Notes under the pieces: model-generated | Database searches by the model: none | Seen by the model: only the letters and a program-made list of their open reading frames with translations | Told to the model about the DNA's origin: nothing | Part shown: positions 37,768-49,579 of the stretch, one piece after another | How the letters are laid out: each line of letters opens with the position of its first letter | Numbering within the stretch: position 1 is the first letter of the stretch | NCBI RefSeq assembly: GCF_007989605.1 | Contig: NZ_BJUL01000005.1 | Location: 124,001-188,000 of the forward strand | DNA: 64,000 nt | Direction: 5' to 3' | Source: Vreelandella venusta | GTDB taxonomy: Bacteria > Pseudomonadota > Gammaproteobacteria > Pseudomonadales > Halomonadaceae | Translations under genes and position numbers: made by a program

Positions 37768-39672
37768 ATGACGACGGCGACCCACGAAGAAACTCTTGGC
37801 TTTCAAACGGAAGTTAAGCAACTCCTAAATTTAATGATTCACTCCCTGTATTCCAACCGGGAGATATTTTTGCGCGAGCTGATCTCTAACTCAGCTGACG
37901 CCTGTGACAAGTTGCGTTATGCCGCACTTGATAATGATGCGCTTTATGAAGGCGATAGCGAGCTGCGCATTGAGATTGAGCATGATCGCGAGGCTAACAC
38001 TATCACGCTACGCGATAATGGCATTGGCATGAATCGCGATGATGTCATTGCGAATCTGGGTACTATCGCACGCTCAGGCACCGCAGAGTTCCTCAAGCAG
38101 CTTTCTGGCGAGCAGCAGAAAGACGCTAAGCTGATTGGCCAGTTCGGGGTAGGTTTCTACTCGGGTTTTATCGTGGCTGATGAAGTAGCGGTCCGCACCC
38201 GCAAAGCGGGCACTGACGCCTCAGCAGGGGTCGAGTGGCGCTCAAGGGGCGAGGGTGAATTCACCGTTGCTGATATTGAGTGTGAGCGTCACGGCACTGA
38301 AATTACGCTGCATCTTAAAGACGATGCGAAAGAGTTTGCCGACGACTATCGTTTGCAAGGGCTAGTGCGCAAATACTCCGATCATATTGAAGTGCCCGTA
38401 CGCATGCCTAAAACCGAAATGGCGAAGGACGACGAAGGCAACGATATTGAAGGCAGTGAAATCACCACGTGGGAAACGGTTAACGAAGCAACTGCATTAT
38501 GGGCTCGTCCGAAAAGCGATGTAACCGAAGACGAGTACAAGGCATTTTACAAGCACGTTGCTCACGATTTTAGCGACCCGCTGACCTGGAGCCACAACAA
38601 GGTTGAGGGCAAGCTGGAGTACACTAGCCTGCTGTATGTGCCGGGTCGTGCACCGTTTGACATGTTCGATCGTGATGGTGCTAGAGGCGTTAAACTGTAT
38701 GTTCAGCGTGTGTTCATTATGGACGACGCGGAGCAGTTCTTGCCTCTGTATCTACGCTTTATCAAAGGTGTTTTAGATACCCGCGATCTCTCTCTGAACG
38801 TTTCTCGTGAGCTGCTTCAGCAAGATCCCAAGGTCGATAAGATCAAGGGTGCGTTGACCAAGCGAGCGTTGGATATGCTCAAAAAGTTGTCGAAAGACAA
38901 CGAGCAGTACCAAACTTTCTGGACTACGTTTGGCAGCGTGCTAAAAGAGGGGCCAGGTGAAGACGCCGCTAATCGTGAAAAGATTGCAGGCTTGCTCCGT
39001 TTTGCTTCAACGCATACCGATACTGCCGCCCAAGAGCACTCTCTGGTCGACTACATTGAGCGCATGAAAGAGGGGCAGAAGAAGATTTACTACGTGGTTG
39101 CCGACAGCTTTAATGCGGCGAAAAACAGCCCCCACTTAGAGATTTTCCGTAAGAAAGGTATCGAAGTTCTGCTGCTATCGGACCGTATTGACGAATGGCT
39201 AATGAGTCATCTCACCGAGTTTGATGGTAAATCGTTTGCCGATGTGGCTAAAGGTGAGCTGGACCTTGGCGATGTAGAAGACGAGGAAGAGAAGAAAGCT
39301 CAGGAAGAGACTGCTAAGGCCAAAGAAGATTTGGTTAAGCGCGTCAAAGAGGCGTTAAACGAGGGGGTTCAAGAGGTGAAAATCACCCACCGCTTAACCG
39401 ATTCACCTGCCTGCGTTGTGCTTCCTGAGCATGAAATGGGCTATCAGATGCGTCGTATCATGGAGGCCGCTGGTCAGCCATTGCCTGAGGTGAAGCCGAT
39501 TCTGGAGCTAAACCCCAACCATGCCCTGGTGGCGCGTCTGGAAAATGCCGAAGGCGATCTGTTTGGCCAGTTGGCGCATATTTTGCTGGATCAGGCGATC
39601 ATTGCCGAAGGTGGTCATCTTGATGATCCCGCTGCCTATGTTAAGCGGCTTAATCACGTCTTGACGGCTTGA
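37768..39672 (+). CDS. htpG: Molecular chaperone HtpG (bacterial Hsp90)
   Basis: Cytoplasmic homodimeric ATP-dependent chaperone. The N-terminal GHKL ATPase domain (about 1-220) shows [22 protein letters not shown] and [15 protein letters not shown]. The middle domain contains [14 protein letters not shown]. The C-terminal dimer domain ends without a eukaryotic MEEVD tail. The start at 37768 ([16 protein letters not shown]) has GAGGG eight bases before; the ATG at 37753 is less suitable. The length of 634 is near E. coli (624). Transcription is from the heat-shock promoter at 37661. Confidence 0.97.
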   Translation: MTTATHEETLGFQTEVKQLLNLMIHSLYSNREIFLRELISNSADACDKLRYAALDNDALYEGDSELRIEIEHDREANTITLRDNGIGMNRDDVIANLGTIARSGTAEFLKQLSGEQQKDAKLIGQFGVGFYSGFIVADEVAVRTRKAGTDASAGVEWRSRGEGEFTVADIECERHGTEITLHLKDDAKEFADDYRLQGLVRKYSDHIEVPVRMPKTEMAKDDEGNDIEGSEITTWETVNEATALWARPKSDVTEDEYKAFYKHVAHDFSDPLTWSHNKVEGKLEYTSLLYVPGRAPFDMFDRDGARGVKLYVQRVFIMDDAEQFLPLYLRFIKGVLDTRDLSLNVSRELLQQDPKVDKIKGALTKRALDMLKKLSKDNEQYQTFWTTFGSVLKEGPGEDAANREKIAGLLRFASTHTDTAAQEHSLVDYIERMKEGQKKIYYVVADSFNAAKNSPHLEIFRKKGIEVLLLSDRIDEWLMSHLTEFDGKSFADVAKGELDLGDVEDEEEKKAQEETAKAKEDLVKRVKEALNEGVQEVKITHRLTDSPACVVLPEHEMGYQMRRIMEAAGQPLPEVKPILELNPNHALVARLENAEGDLFGQLAHILLDQAIIAEGGHLDDPAAYVKRLNHVLTA

Positions 39673-39692
39673 TGAATCGGTAGTTGATTGAC

Positions 39693-39729
39693 GCGGCCCG
39701 CTTGGATATCCAAGCGGGCCGCTTGTTTT
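39693..39729 (+). terminator. Terminator of htpG
   Basis: A perfect 13-bp GC-rich inverted repeat (39693-39705 with 39710-39722) has an ATAT loop and is followed by TTGTTTTA. It lies 20 bases after the htpG stop. Confidence 0.82.
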
Positions 39730-39788
39730 AATAGAGATGATGATAAAGTAAGTGCTAAACGCACGAGACCAATGATCAGGATATCGTC

Positions 39789-40859
39789 ATGGCTGATGAG
39801 CAGCAGATGAATGTCGCAGTGCTGGGGGGCGGAAGTTTTGGTACCGCTCTGGCGAGTATTGCAGCAGATAATGGCGCAAAGGTGCGCCAGTGGATGCGCG
39901 ATGAAGCTTTGGTGACGCAAATAAATCATGAGCATCGCAATGGGCGCTATCTGCCACATTATGTAATTAATCCCGCCGTCATCGCGTCTACGGATCTTCA
40001 ATCGGTGCTAGAAGACGCTGAGTTAGTGCTGATTGCTATCCCTTCCAAAGCGTTTCGCAGTGTTGTTCAGGCTGCCAAACCCTGGTTAGCCCCGGAGCAA
40101 ATTCTGGTCAGCACCACCAAAGGTATTGAGCAGGATAGTTTTTTGCTAATGAGCCAAGTGCTTGAGCAGGAAACTGGCTTTCCTCACGTTGGCGTTATAG
40201 CAGGGCCTAATTTAGCGTCCGAAATCGCTGATAAGCAGTTGACCGCCACTGTCATTGCCAGTAGCGATGCGCTGACCAGAACGCGGGTACAGCAAGCGTT
40301 GGGCTGTCGCTATTTTCGCGTATATGCCAGTAATGATCGCCATGGGGTTGAACTCGGCGGGGCGCTTAAAAATATCTACGCCATTGCCGCAGGTATGGCG
40401 GCAGCGCTGGGAATGGGGGAGAACACTCGCAGCATGCTGATGACGCGGGCGCTAGCAGAAATGAGCCGCTTTGCAGTTGCACAGGGTGCCAACCCGATGA
40501 CGTTTTTAGGCTTGGCTGGTGTCGGTGATTTAATCGTTACCTGCTCTTCAAATCTATCCCGCAACTATCGGGTTGGCTACGCCATGGGGGAAGGGCGAGG
40601 TCTTGATGAGGCGGTATCGGCATTGGGTCAAGTCGCTGAAGGGGTAAATACCGTCAAGCTTGTCTGTGCTAAAGCGCGTGAAATGGGTGTTTATATGCCG
40701 CTGGCTGAGGGGCTGAATCGCGTGCTGTTTGAAGGTGTTCCGGCTCAGGAGATGGCGCGTACTCTGATGATGGGCGAGCAAAGCAGTGATGTGGAATTTA
40801 TTCTGCCACGTGAGGCTGTTCAGCAAGCCCACCGTGAAAATGGAGGCAGAAATGGCTAG
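39789..40859 (+). CDS. gpsA: Glycerol-3-phosphate dehydrogenase [NAD(P)+]
   Basis: Reduces dihydroxyacetone phosphate to sn-glycerol 3-phosphate for phospholipid synthesis. The Rossmann motif [12 protein letters not shown] occurs at residues 9-20. Further conserved stretches are [16 protein letters not shown] and [15 protein letters not shown] with the catalytic Lys. The length is 356 (E. coli 339). The stop overlaps the sixA start by eight bases. Confidence 0.97.
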   Translation: MADEQQMNVAVLGGGSFGTALASIAADNGAKVRQWMRDEALVTQINHEHRNGRYLPHYVINPAVIASTDLQSVLEDAELVLIAIPSKAFRSVVQAAKPWLAPEQILVSTTKGIEQDSFLLMSQVLEQETGFPHVGVIAGPNLASEIADKQLTATVIASSDALTRTRVQQALGCRYFRVYASNDRHGVELGGALKNIYAIAAGMAAALGMGENTRSMLMTRALAEMSRFAVAQGANPMTFLGLAGVGDLIVTCSSNLSRNYRVGYAMGEGRGLDEAVSALGQVAEGVNTVKLVCAKAREMGVYMPLAEGLNRVLFEGVPAQEMARTLMMGEQSSDVEFILPREAVQQAHRENGGRNG

Positions 40860-41334
40860 TGTGCTCGTTATGCGCCATGGTGAAGCTGCGCCGGGGTTTC
40901 CCGATCAGGCTCGCCGGCTAACACATCGCGGTGAGCTTGAAGCCGAAAAAATGGCCCGCTGGCTGGCCGTGCGTATTGAGCAGGGTGAACTATCTTGCCC
41001 CAGGATTTATGCCAGCCCTTTTGTACGGGCTCAGCAAACAGCTCAGCGGATCTGTGATGCTTTGGGTGTGCCACTGACCACATTGGCGTTTATTACCCCG
41101 GAAGATTCACCTAGTGACGTCAGTGAATGGCTGCTAAATCAAGCTGCGGATGCCCCGATTATGCTTGTCAGCCATATGCCGCTGGTGGGTGAGTTGGCGG
41201 GCCTGTTAGTCGAAGGAGTGCCGAGCCAGGGGATTGGCTTTCCTACCGCTGCCATTGCAGAGCTGGAGGCTGACGTGTGGGCCGCTGGTTGCGGGCAGCT
41301 AAAATGCTTTACCCAGCCAAGTCAGTTGTTATAA
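40852..41334 (+). CDS. sixA: Phosphohistidine phosphatase SixA
   Basis: A small histidine phosphatase of 160 residues with the RHG catalytic motif VMRHGEA at residues 6-12. In E. coli SixA removes phosphate from histidine in phosphorelay and nitrogen-PTS proteins. The ATG at 40852 follows GGAGG and overlaps the end of gpsA, so the two are translated together. PtsO and PtsN in this window are plausible partners by family knowledge, but nothing here shows it. Confidence 0.9.
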   Translation: MASVLVMRHGEAAPGFPDQARRLTHRGELEAEKMARWLAVRIEQGELSCPRIYASPFVRAQQTAQRICDALGVPLTTLAFITPEDSPSDVSEWLLNQAADAPIMLVSHMPLVGELAGLLVEGVPSQGIGFPTAAIAELEADVWAAGCGQLKCFTQPSQLL

Positions 41335-41347
41335 CGCTTATAGACAC

Positions 41348-41374
41348 AAAAAAGCGGCTGCCGAGGCAGCCGCT
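41348..41374 (-). terminator. Rho-independent terminator of gatCAB
   Basis: On the minus strand a 10-bp stem AGCGGCTGCC/GGCAGCCGCT (plus-strand arms 41353-41362 and 41365-41374) with a two-base loop is followed by a T tract (A tract on the plus strand at 41348-41353). The orientation ends the gatCAB transcript, though it could also affect sixA from the other side. Confidence 0.85.
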
Positions 41375-41403
41375 ATGACCTTGATGTCACTCGTCGGTCG
41401 ACG

Positions 41404-42858
41404 TTATAGCAATGCGTCCAGCTTCTCTTTTAACAAGCCATTAACTTGCTGCGGATTCGCCGTGCCGCGAGATGCCTTCATGACTTGGCCAACGAAGTAA
41501 CCAATCATCTTGCCGCGTTTCTCTGGCTCAGAATCACGATATTGGGCAACCTGTGCCGGGCTGTCTGCGATCACTTGGTCAATCATCGCCTCGATCGCGC
41601 CAGTATCCGTTACTTGCTTCAGTCCTTTTGCGTCAATGATGGCGTCGGCGCTATCGCCTTGGCCATTCCACAGTGCTTGGAAGACTTGCTTGGCGGCTTT
41701 GCCGTTAATGGTGTCATCCAATACGCGACTAATCAGCTCGCCGAGCTGCTTTGCGGAAACAGGACTGTTTTGAATGCTGAGGTTTTCACGGTTAAGCGCA
41801 CCCGAAAGTTCCCCTTGTACCCAGTTAGCGGCCTGTTTTGCATCGCCGCACACTTGCTGTACTTCTTCGAAGAACTCGGCCATTTCTCGGCTAGCCGACA
41901 GTACGTGGGCATCATAGGCCGATAAGCCTAACTCATTCTGGAAACGCACTCGCTTGTCGGCAGGAAGCTCTGGCAACTGGCTGCGAAGGTGATCAAGATA
42001 AGCTTGATCTAACACCACAGGTAGCAGGTCCGGGCAGGGGAAGTAGCGGTAGTCGTTAGCTTCCTCTTTGGTGCGCATGCTGCGGGTTTCGTCGCGCTCA
42101 GGATCAAACAGGCGGGTTTCCTGTACGACCTTGCCGCCGTCTTCGATCAGCTCAATCTGGCGCTCGACCTCATAGGCAATGGCGCGCTCAACAAAGCGGA
42201 ACGAGTTAACGTTTTTGATTTCCGCGCGGGTGCCGAAGGCTTCTTGGCCTTTAGGGCGCACTGAAACGTTAACATCGCAGCGCATTGAGCCTTCCGCCAT
42301 ATTGCCGTCGGAAATGCCCAAATAGGTCACAATAGAGTGAATCGCTTTGAGATACGCGGCAGCCTCTTTTGCGCTGCGCATATCCGGCTCAGAGACGATT
42401 TCCAGTAGCGGTGTGCCCGCTCGGTTCAGGTCGATGCCCGTCATGCCGTGGAAGTCTTCGTGCAGTGACTTGCCAGCGTCTTCTTCGAGATGGGCATGAT
42501 GAATACGAATACGCTTGGTGGATTCGTCATCTAAGGTGATTTCGACATCACCTGCGCCGACGATCGGATGATACATCTGGCTGGTTTGATAGCCCTTGGG
42601 CAAATCTGGATAGAAGTAGTTTTTACGGTCGAACACCGATACTTCAGGAATGTCGGCATGTACCGCCAGCCCAAATTGAACGGCCATAGCCACGGCCTGT
42701 TCGTTCAGCACGGGCAGAACACCGGGTAAGCCAAGGTCAACAGCACAGGCTTGAGTGTTCGGTTCTGCGCCAAAAGCGGTGGAGGCGCCGGAGAAAATTT
42801 TCGAGCGAGTCGCGAGCTGAACGTGTACTTCCAGCCCAATCACGGTTTCCCATTCCAT
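41404..42858 (-). CDS. gatB: Asp/Glu-tRNA amidotransferase subunit B
   Basis: Part of the GatCAB complex that amidates Glu-tRNA(Gln) and Asp-tRNA(Asn). The 484-residue protein begins [17 protein letters not shown] and shows the kinase-fold residues, [22 protein letters not shown] and [17 protein letters not shown], followed by the helical cradle and YqeY-like tail domain. Its start overlaps the gatA stop by TAATG. An upstream in-frame start lies inside gatA and is not used. Confidence 0.97.
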   Translation of the reverse strand: MEWETVIGLEVHVQLATRSKIFSGASTAFGAEPNTQACAVDLGLPGVLPVLNEQAVAMAVQFGLAVHADIPEVSVFDRKNYFYPDLPKGYQTSQMYHPIVGAGDVEITLDDESTKRIRIHHAHLEEDAGKSLHEDFHGMTGIDLNRAGTPLLEIVSEPDMRSAKEAAAYLKAIHSIVTYLGISDGNMAEGSMRCDVNVSVRPKGQEAFGTRAEIKNVNSFRFVERAIAYEVERQIELIEDGGKVVQETRLFDPERDETRSMRTKEEANDYRYFPCPDLLPVVLDQAYLDHLRSQLPELPADKRVRFQNELGLSAYDAHVLSASREMAEFFEEVQQVCGDAKQAANWVQGELSGALNRENLSIQNSPVSAKQLGELISRVLDDTINGKAAKQVFQALWNGQGDSADAIIDAKGLKQVTDTGAIEAMIDQVIADSPAQVAQYRDSEPEKRGKMIGYFVGQVMKASRGTANPQQVNGLLKEKLDALL

Positions 42859-44318
42859 TAGGCGTTCTCCTCGGCAAAAGCAGGGCGTTGTAAGTGCCAA
42901 TCAGTGGCTTGCTGGAACTGGTGAGCCACGTTTAGCAGCTGTGCTTCTGCAAAGTGGGTCCCCAGGATCTGTAGACCGACCGGGCGGCCATTAGAAAAAC
43001 CTGCAGGAACACTGATGCCAGGAATGCCGGCTAGGTTAACGGCGATGGTGTAAATGTCTTGTAGATACATGGACACCGGATCTTTCTTGGCGCCAAGATC
43101 AAACGCGGGCGTTGGCGATGCTGGCCCCATCAGTACGTCTACGTCTTCAAAGGCGTCCAGGAAGTCCTGTCGAATCAAACGACGCACTTTCTGTGCTTTG
43201 GTGTAGTAGGCGTCAAAAAAGCCTTCAGAAAGCGTGTGGGTGCCAATCAGGATGCGCCGTTTTACTTCATCACCGAAACCTTCCGCACGAGACCGCGTGT
43301 AGAGATCAATAAGGTCGGCCGGTGCATCGCAGCGGTGTCCGAAACGCACGCCATCATAGCGGGAGAGATTCGAGGACGCCTCGGCGGGGGCGATAACGTA
43401 ATAAGCCGGAATCGCATAGTGGGTATGCGGCAGGCTCACTTCGCGTACGGTCGCTCCTAATGATTCATATACCTTCACTGCCTCGCGAACCGCTTTTTCG
43501 ACGTCAGCGTCTAAACCATCGCCAAAGTACTCCTTTGGCAGGCCGATTTTGAGGCCAGAAAGTGGTGCATTAAGCGTTTCTGTGTAGTCGGGAACGCCGC
43601 GGGCAACGCTGGTGGAATCACGTGCATCATGGCCAGCAATGACATTGAGCAGATGCGCGCAGTCTTCCGCGCTTTTCGCCATAGGGCCTGCTTGGTCGAG
43701 GCTAGACGCATAGGCAATAATGCCATAGCGAGAAACGCGGCCGTACGTAGGCTTCAAGCCGGTGATGCCGCAAAATGCTGCTGGTTGGCGAATAGAGCCG
43801 CCGGTATCTGTGCCCATTGCTGCAGGGACAAGGCCGGCCGCGACTGCGGCGGCACTGCCACCTGAGCTGCCACCAGGCACTGCACTAAGGTCCCAGGGGT
43901 TTTTAACTGCGCCAAAATAGCTATTTTCGTTGGAAGAGCCCATTGCGAACTCGTCCATGTTGGTTTTACCTAAGCTAATGGTGCCGGCAGCGTTGAGCTT
44001 CTCTACCACAGTGGCATTGTATGGCGCGATAAAATTATCGAGCATTTTTGAGCCGCAGCTGGTCTTCACCCCTTGAGTACAAAAGATATCTTTCAGTGCG
44101 AAGGGGATGCCTGTTAGCTTGCCAGCCTTGCCTGTAGCACGCGCATTGTCGGCAGCTTCTGCCTGATTAAGTGCTTGCTCGGCGGTGACGGTAATAAAGC
44201 TATTGAGCGTGCCATCAGCCTGCTCGATACGCTGTAAAAAGTGTGAAGTCAGCTCTCGGCTAGAAAGCTCACCGCTTTTCAGGGCGGCGGCGAGCTGCGT
44301 TACGGTTTTATCATGCAT
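42858..44318 (-). CDS. gatA: Asp/Glu-tRNA amidotransferase subunit A
   Basis: The amidase-signature subunit that hydrolyses glutamine to supply ammonia. The Ser-cisSer-Lys triad region is visible as [10 protein letters not shown] and [16 protein letters not shown], with [16 protein letters not shown]. The length of 486 is normal. It sits between gatC and gatB in the order C-A-B, as one transcript. The presence of this complex suggests that glutaminyl- or asparaginyl-tRNA is at least partly made indirectly. Confidence 0.98.
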   Translation of the reverse strand: MHDKTVTQLAAALKSGELSSRELTSHFLQRIEQADGTLNSFITVTAEQALNQAEAADNARATGKAGKLTGIPFALKDIFCTQGVKTSCGSKMLDNFIAPYNATVVEKLNAAGTISLGKTNMDEFAMGSSNENSYFGAVKNPWDLSAVPGGSSGGSAAAVAAGLVPAAMGTDTGGSIRQPAAFCGITGLKPTYGRVSRYGIIAYASSLDQAGPMAKSAEDCAHLLNVIAGHDARDSTSVARGVPDYTETLNAPLSGLKIGLPKEYFGDGLDADVEKAVREAVKVYESLGATVREVSLPHTHYAIPAYYVIAPAEASSNLSRYDGVRFGHRCDAPADLIDLYTRSRAEGFGDEVKRRILIGTHTLSEGFFDAYYTKAQKVRRLIRQDFLDAFEDVDVLMGPASPTPAFDLGAKKDPVSMYLQDIYTIAVNLAGIPGISVPAGFSNGRPVGLQILGTHFAEAQLLNVAHQFQQATDWHLQRPAFAEENA

Positions 44319-44386
44319 GACCCGGAAGCTCCGTTCGGGGGCGAATAGAAAGAGCAGAAAATAGCGGCCTGTGCCTGGTAATCTGG

Positions 44387-44674
44387 TTACTCGACGACGC
44401 GGGGTACGAGATATAGACCATTTTCTACTGCCGGAGCACAGCGCTGGAAAGCGTCGCGCTGGTTAGTTTCCGTGACTTCGTCGGCTCGCAGCCGTTGTGT
44501 AGCATCCAGCGGGTGCGCAAGCGGCGCAACGCCATCGGTGTCCAGGCTCTGTAGCTGGTCGACCATGTCCAGAATGCGGCTTAGATCGTCGACAAAACCA
44601 CTGGCTTGGTCATCGCTAACGGCGAGTCGGGCCAAGTGTGCGGCCCGGCGCACATGAGATTCTTCAAGCGCCAT
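44387..44674 (-). CDS. gatC: Asp/Glu-tRNA amidotransferase subunit C
   Basis: A 95-residue linker protein that wraps around GatA and stabilises the complex. It starts [19 protein letters not shown] and contains [14 protein letters not shown], the family pattern. GAGGAAAATTC precedes the ATG at 44674; in-frame upstream starts are in the leader. It is first in the gatCAB operon and is divergent from mreB. Confidence 0.96.
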   Translation of the reverse strand: MALEESHVRRAAHLARLAVSDDQASGFVDDLSRILDMVDQLQSLDTDGVAPLAHPLDATQRLRADEVTETNQRDAFQRCAPAVENGLYLVPRVVE

Positions 44675-44891
44675 GATCGAATTTTCCTCGCAAACGTGAT
44701 GGAACATATTCCGCGTTCAGCGGTATACATACGGTCATCTTAAATTCGTCTTATGTAGCAGACGTAGAAAATAGCCGCAAAAGGTACCACATATTGGCCC
44801 CAACGGGCAGTATTAGGCGCGACTCGTGCTTGCTGCCAAGGGGTAGCGGTGATACCGTTTGCATCCGCACAGGGTTCCCGGTCTGCACTAG

Positions 44892-45941
<1,050 letters not shown>

Positions 45942-45964
45942 TCGTAGCGGTTTATCGCGGGGGA

Positions 45965-46903
45965 TTGCCTATTAAACCGCTATTTTCGCACGCGTCATTG
46001 CCAGGGTATCGGCTATTCTTCTGTGTGCTATTGGCAAGCATTTTAATGTTTGCCGATCAGCGATTTACCCGCATGGAAGATGTGCGCGCCCAAATGACGA
46101 TGATTGTTGCCCCAATTCAGTGGGTCGTTAGCGTGCCTAGCGATCTGCTTAACTGGGGGGCACTGGCGCTTTCTGACCAGCAAGCGCTTGTTGACGAAAA
46201 TCGTCGCCTGCGTGAGCAAATTTTGACGCTTTCACATCGTGGTCAGCGGTTGGCTAATCTGACCGCGGAGAATGCCGAGTTACGTAATTTACTAAAAGCA
46301 GCTCAACGTAGAGATATTCCTTACATAACCGCTGAGCTACTGTCGTTAGATAATGATCCGTTTAGTCATCAGATGGTGGTTGACCGGGGGCATAGAAATG
46401 GCGCCTATGTTGGTCAGCCGGTGATTGATGCGTTTGGCTTGGTGGGGCAGGTGACCGCTGTGTCGGCGTACTCAAGCCGCGTTCTGTTGCTAGCGGATGC
46501 GAGCCATGCACTACCCGTTCAGGTGAATCGCAATGGCTTGCGATTCATTGTGCAGGGAGCTGGTCGTTACGGCAGCGTGAAAGTGTTGCACGTGCCCGAT
46601 ACAGCCGACATTCGCGAAGGTGATTTGCTGACCACGTCGGGGTTGGCAGGACGCTTCCCGCCAGGCCATCCCGTTGCCAGGGTCACCGACGTTTACCACG
46701 ACCCGGGTCAGCCTTTCGCTCAAGTGACCGCAGAGCCGTCTGCTCAGTTGCAGCGTTCACGTCACTTCCTATTGTTGTTCCCGCCGCCCCGTGAAGAGAT
46801 AGAGGATACTATTTGGGGAGAGGGTATGGATATTTCAGCCGCTGCACTGCACGCTGCTCAGCGTATTGGTTTGCAGCAGGATGCTGCACGAGAGGTGCAG
46901 TAA
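45965..46903 (+). CDS. mreC: Rod shape-determining protein MreC
   Basis: Bitopic inner-membrane protein that links MreB to the periplasmic wall-synthesis enzymes. After a short cytoplasmic tail a transmembrane helix (about 16-32) leads to a coiled coil (about 65-110) and the beta-rich MreC domain. The LLLFPPPREE motif near the end is an EF-P-type proline run. The start is a TTG at 45965 after GGGGGA; the length of 312 compares with E. coli 367. Its stop overlaps the mreD start by one base. Confidence 0.93.
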   Translation: MPIKPLFSHASLPGYRLFFCVLLASILMFADQRFTRMEDVRAQMTMIVAPIQWVVSVPSDLLNWGALALSDQQALVDENRRLREQILTLSHRGQRLANLTAENAELRNLLKAAQRRDIPYITAELLSLDNDPFSHQMVVDRGHRNGAYVGQPVIDAFGLVGQVTAVSAYSSRVLLLADASHALPVQVNRNGLRFIVQGAGRYGSVKVLHVPDTADIREGDLLTTSGLAGRFPPGHPVARVTDVYHDPGQPFAQVTAEPSAQLQRSRHFLLLFPPPREEIEDTIWGEGMDISAAALHAAQRIGLQQDAAREVQ

Positions 46904-47391
46904 TGGCTAAGACACCCGCCGTGTCGCTTATCTTTGTATGGTTTACGCTTATCCTGGCATTGTGCTTACAAGTGATGCCTTTAGCTGAAGGGTGGCAAGT
47001 ATACCGTCCTGAGTGGATAGGACTAATGCTGATTTATTGGTGCATGAGAACGCCGGATAGAGTGGGTGTTTTTCATGGCTTTGTGATCGGCATTCTGCTG
47101 GATTTGATCGAAGGTACCGCGCTAGGTCAACATGCTTTGATATTGTCGCTGTTGGCCTTTTTATGTGCTTTGGTTTACCCCCGCTTTCGCGCTTACTCTT
47201 TAGTGCAGCAGTCTGTTCTCGTGCTGGTCTTATTAGGCTTGGTGCAGCTAGTCGAGCAATGGTTGCGCACACTGACGGGGGATTTTTCAATCCATTTGTC
47301 TTTCTTGATTCCATCATTGATCAGTGCTGTTCTGTGGCCCTGGTGGTCTACCATGCTTAAAGCGCTCGAACAGCGTTTAGCTAGCGTGTGA
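46903..47391 (+). CDS. mreD: Rod shape-determining protein MreD
   Basis: Integral membrane partner of MreC, 162 residues with about five hydrophobic helices. The family features YRPEWIGLMLIYW and FVIGILLDLIEGTALGQHAL are visible. The ATG at 46903 shares a base with the mreC stop (TAATG). A longer upstream reading in that frame lies inside mreC and is not the gene. Confidence 0.93.
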   Translation: MAKTPAVSLIFVWFTLILALCLQVMPLAEGWQVYRPEWIGLMLIYWCMRTPDRVGVFHGFVIGILLDLIEGTALGQHALILSLLAFLCALVYPRFRAYSLVQQSVLVLVLLGLVQLVEQWLRTLTGDFSIHLSFLIPSLISAVLWPWWSTMLKALEQRLASV

Positions 47392-47444
47392 TGATTTATT
47401 CGCCCACGCGGTTGAACGTTTAATAAGCTACTGGAGTTGCTGTG

Positions 47445-48056
47445 ATGGATAGTTCACGTTCTGCATCGTCACCTGTGTTATGCCTTGCCTCGGCATCGCC
47501 CCGACGTAAAGCGCTGTTAGCATCAATAGGTGTGACGGTTGAGGTCATGCCAAGTGACGTGGATGAAACGCCGCTCAAGGGGGAGTCCGCGCAAGCTTAT
47601 GTGGAGCGCTTGGCGAGTGCGAAAGCACAAGCGGCTGTTTCAAGAACAGCCCTTCCTGTGCTGGGTTCGGATACAGCCGTGGTGATTGATGGTCAGATAT
47701 TGGGCAAGCCAATTGATGAGCATGATGCAGCCGTTATGCTTAAGAAGCTGTCGGGGCGTTGTCATAAGGTATTAACAGCGGTCGCGGTGGCTGGTCCCAA
47801 GGGTGTACTCTCTTGTTGTGTAACTACGCTCGTCAAGATGCGGGTAATAAGTCAGCAGGAAATAGCTGACTATTGGCAGACCGGTGAGCCAGTAGATAAA
47901 GCCGGAGGATATGCCATCCAAGGTTTAGCCGCTGTGTTTGTTGAAGAAATTAAGGGCAGCCATTCAGCCGTCGTGGGGCTGCCACTCTATGAAACAACAC
48001 GCTTGTTGTGCCAGCAAGGGGTGCCAATCTGGTCGGGCTGCTATCAGCAGAGCTAA
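47445..48056 (+). CDS. maf: Maf-like nucleoside triphosphate pyrophosphatase (YhdE type)
   Basis: House-cleaning pyrophosphatase that removes dTTP, UTP or modified pyrimidine triphosphates. The 203-residue protein begins with LASASPRRKALLASIG and contains SDVDETP and GSDTAVVIDGQILGKP. These match the YhdE rather than the YceF subfamily, and its location after mreD is that of yhdE in E. coli. GGAG lies eight bases before the ATG at 47445; a GTG one codon earlier is possible. Confidence 0.94.
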   Translation: MDSSRSASSPVLCLASASPRRKALLASIGVTVEVMPSDVDETPLKGESAQAYVERLASAKAQAAVSRTALPVLGSDTAVVIDGQILGKPIDEHDAAVMLKKLSGRCHKVLTAVAVAGPKGVLSCCVTTLVKMRVISQQEIADYWQTGEPVDKAGGYAIQGLAAVFVEEIKGSHSAVVGLPLYETTRLLCQQGVPIWSGCYQQS

Positions 48057-48115
48057 CCACCATTTCGCCGCCTGCTGTGTTGGCAAGGATACTGTGACTC
48101 AATAAGGAATTTTGC

Positions 48116-49579
48116 ATGAGCGGTGAAGTCCTCATCAATTTAACGCCAATGGAGACTCGCGTTGCGCTGGTGGAAAATGGTGTCTTACAAGAGGCGCTCA
48201 TTGAACGCTCACGTAGGCGCGGCATTGTAGGTAATATCTACAAAGGCAAAGTAGTGCGTGTACTGCCTGGTATGCAGGCTGCTTTTGTTGATATTGGCCT
48301 TGAGCGCGCGGCGTTTATTCATGCCCATGAGGTAATGCCATCGGGTACGCCTAATGATGAGCAGCAGACTATTGGTCAGTTGCTACATGAGGGGCAGGCG
48401 CTTGTCGTTCAGGTTACCAAAGATCCCATTGGCACTAAGGGTGCCAGGCTCACTACCCATCTCTCGATTCCGTCACGCTATCTTGTCTATATGCCTGATT
48501 CCCCCCATCACGGAGTGTCTCAGCGCATTGAAGATGAGCGAGAGCGGGAGCGTTTGAAAGCGCTGCTAGATAAGGGCATTGATGAGCAGACCATTGAGGT
48601 AACCGGTGGCTTCATCGTGCGCACAGCGGCAGAGGGGGTCGGTGATGAAGAGCTGGCGAGTGACATGTACTTTCTGCTGCGCATCTGGCGCAAAGTAAGT
48701 GAGCGCAAAATAACGGCGGCATCGCCTAGTGTGATCTACGATGACCTGCCGTTGTTTATGCGTACATTGCGGGATGTAATGCGCGATGATATTGAAAAAG
48801 TGCGCATCGATTCTCGCGAGAACTTTGTCAAACTGGTTGAGTTCGCAGAAGAGTTTATGCCCGATGCGGTAGACCGTATTGAGTATTATCCAGGCGAGCG
48901 ACCCATCTTTGATTTGTATAGCGTTGAAGATGAAATTCAGAAAGCTCTGGGTCGTAAGGTTCAGTTGAAGTCTGGTGGTTACCTGGTTATCGACCCGACG
49001 GAAGCGATGACCACGATTGATGTTAATACCGGTGGTTATGTCGGTCATCGTAATCTTGAAGAGACGATTTTTAAAACCAACCTGGAAGCGGCAACTGCGA
49101 TTGCCCGTCAGCTCAGGCTTCGCAATCTTGGCGGTATCATTATTATCGACTTTATCGATATGGTGGATGTCGAACATCAACGCCAGGTGTTGCGTGTGCT
49201 TGAAAAAGCGCTAGAGCGTGATCATGCGAAGACGAAATGCACCGGGGTGACTGAGCTGGGCTTAGTTCAGCTGACCCGTAAGCGCACGCGGGAAAGCCTG
49301 GAGCAAACGCTGTGCGAGGCTTGCCCAACTTGCAGTGGGCGCGGGACGTTGAAAACGCCTGAAACTGTTTGTTATGAGATTTTTCGCGAGATATTACGCG
49401 AAGAACGTGCCTACAGTGCAGAAACGTATATGGTGCTTGCTTCTCAACCGGTGGTTGACAGACTGTTAGACGAAGAGTCGGCGGCGGTGGCTGACTTGGA
49501 AACGTTTATTAATAAAACTATTCGTTTTCAAGTAGAGCAACACTACTCACAAGAACAGTACGACATCGTACTAATGTAA
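48116..49579 (+). CDS. rng: Ribonuclease G
   Basis: Endoribonuclease that trims the 5' end of 16S rRNA and degrades some mRNAs. The 487-residue protein has an S1 RNA-binding domain (about 35-125), the RNase H-like 5'-sensor region, the catalytic DNase I-like part with IDVNTGGYVG and IIIIDFIDM, and the zinc-link CPTCSGRG. The long C-terminal scaffold of RNase E is absent, which sets it as RNase G. The stop overlaps the yhdP ATG. Confidence 0.97.
   Translation: MSGEVLINLTPMETRVALVENGVLQEALIERSRRRGIVGNIYKGKVVRVLPGMQAAFVDIGLERAAFIHAHEVMPSGTPNDEQQTIGQLLHEGQALVVQVTKDPIGTKGARLTTHLSIPSRYLVYMPDSPHHGVSQRIEDERERERLKALLDKGIDEQTIEVTGGFIVRTAAEGVGDEELASDMYFLLRIWRKVSERKITAASPSVIYDDLPLFMRTLRDVMRDDIEKVRIDSRENFVKLVEFAEEFMPDAVDRIEYYPGERPIFDLYSVEDEIQKALGRKVQLKSGGYLVIDPTEAMTTIDVNTGGYVGHRNLEETIFKTNLEAATAIARQLRLRNLGGIIIIDFIDMVDVEHQRQVLRVLEKALERDHAKTKCTGVTELGLVQLTRKRTRESLEQTLCEACPTCSGRGTLKTPETVCYEIFREILREERAYSAETYMVLASQPVVDRLLDEESAAVADLETFINKTIRFQVEQHYSQEQYDIVLM

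Noticed and set aside
48566-49180. 204-codon open frame on the minus strand inside rng
   Set aside because: It is antisense to highly conserved RNase G, has no family-like composition and no ribosome site. It is a shadow of the real gene's codon use.
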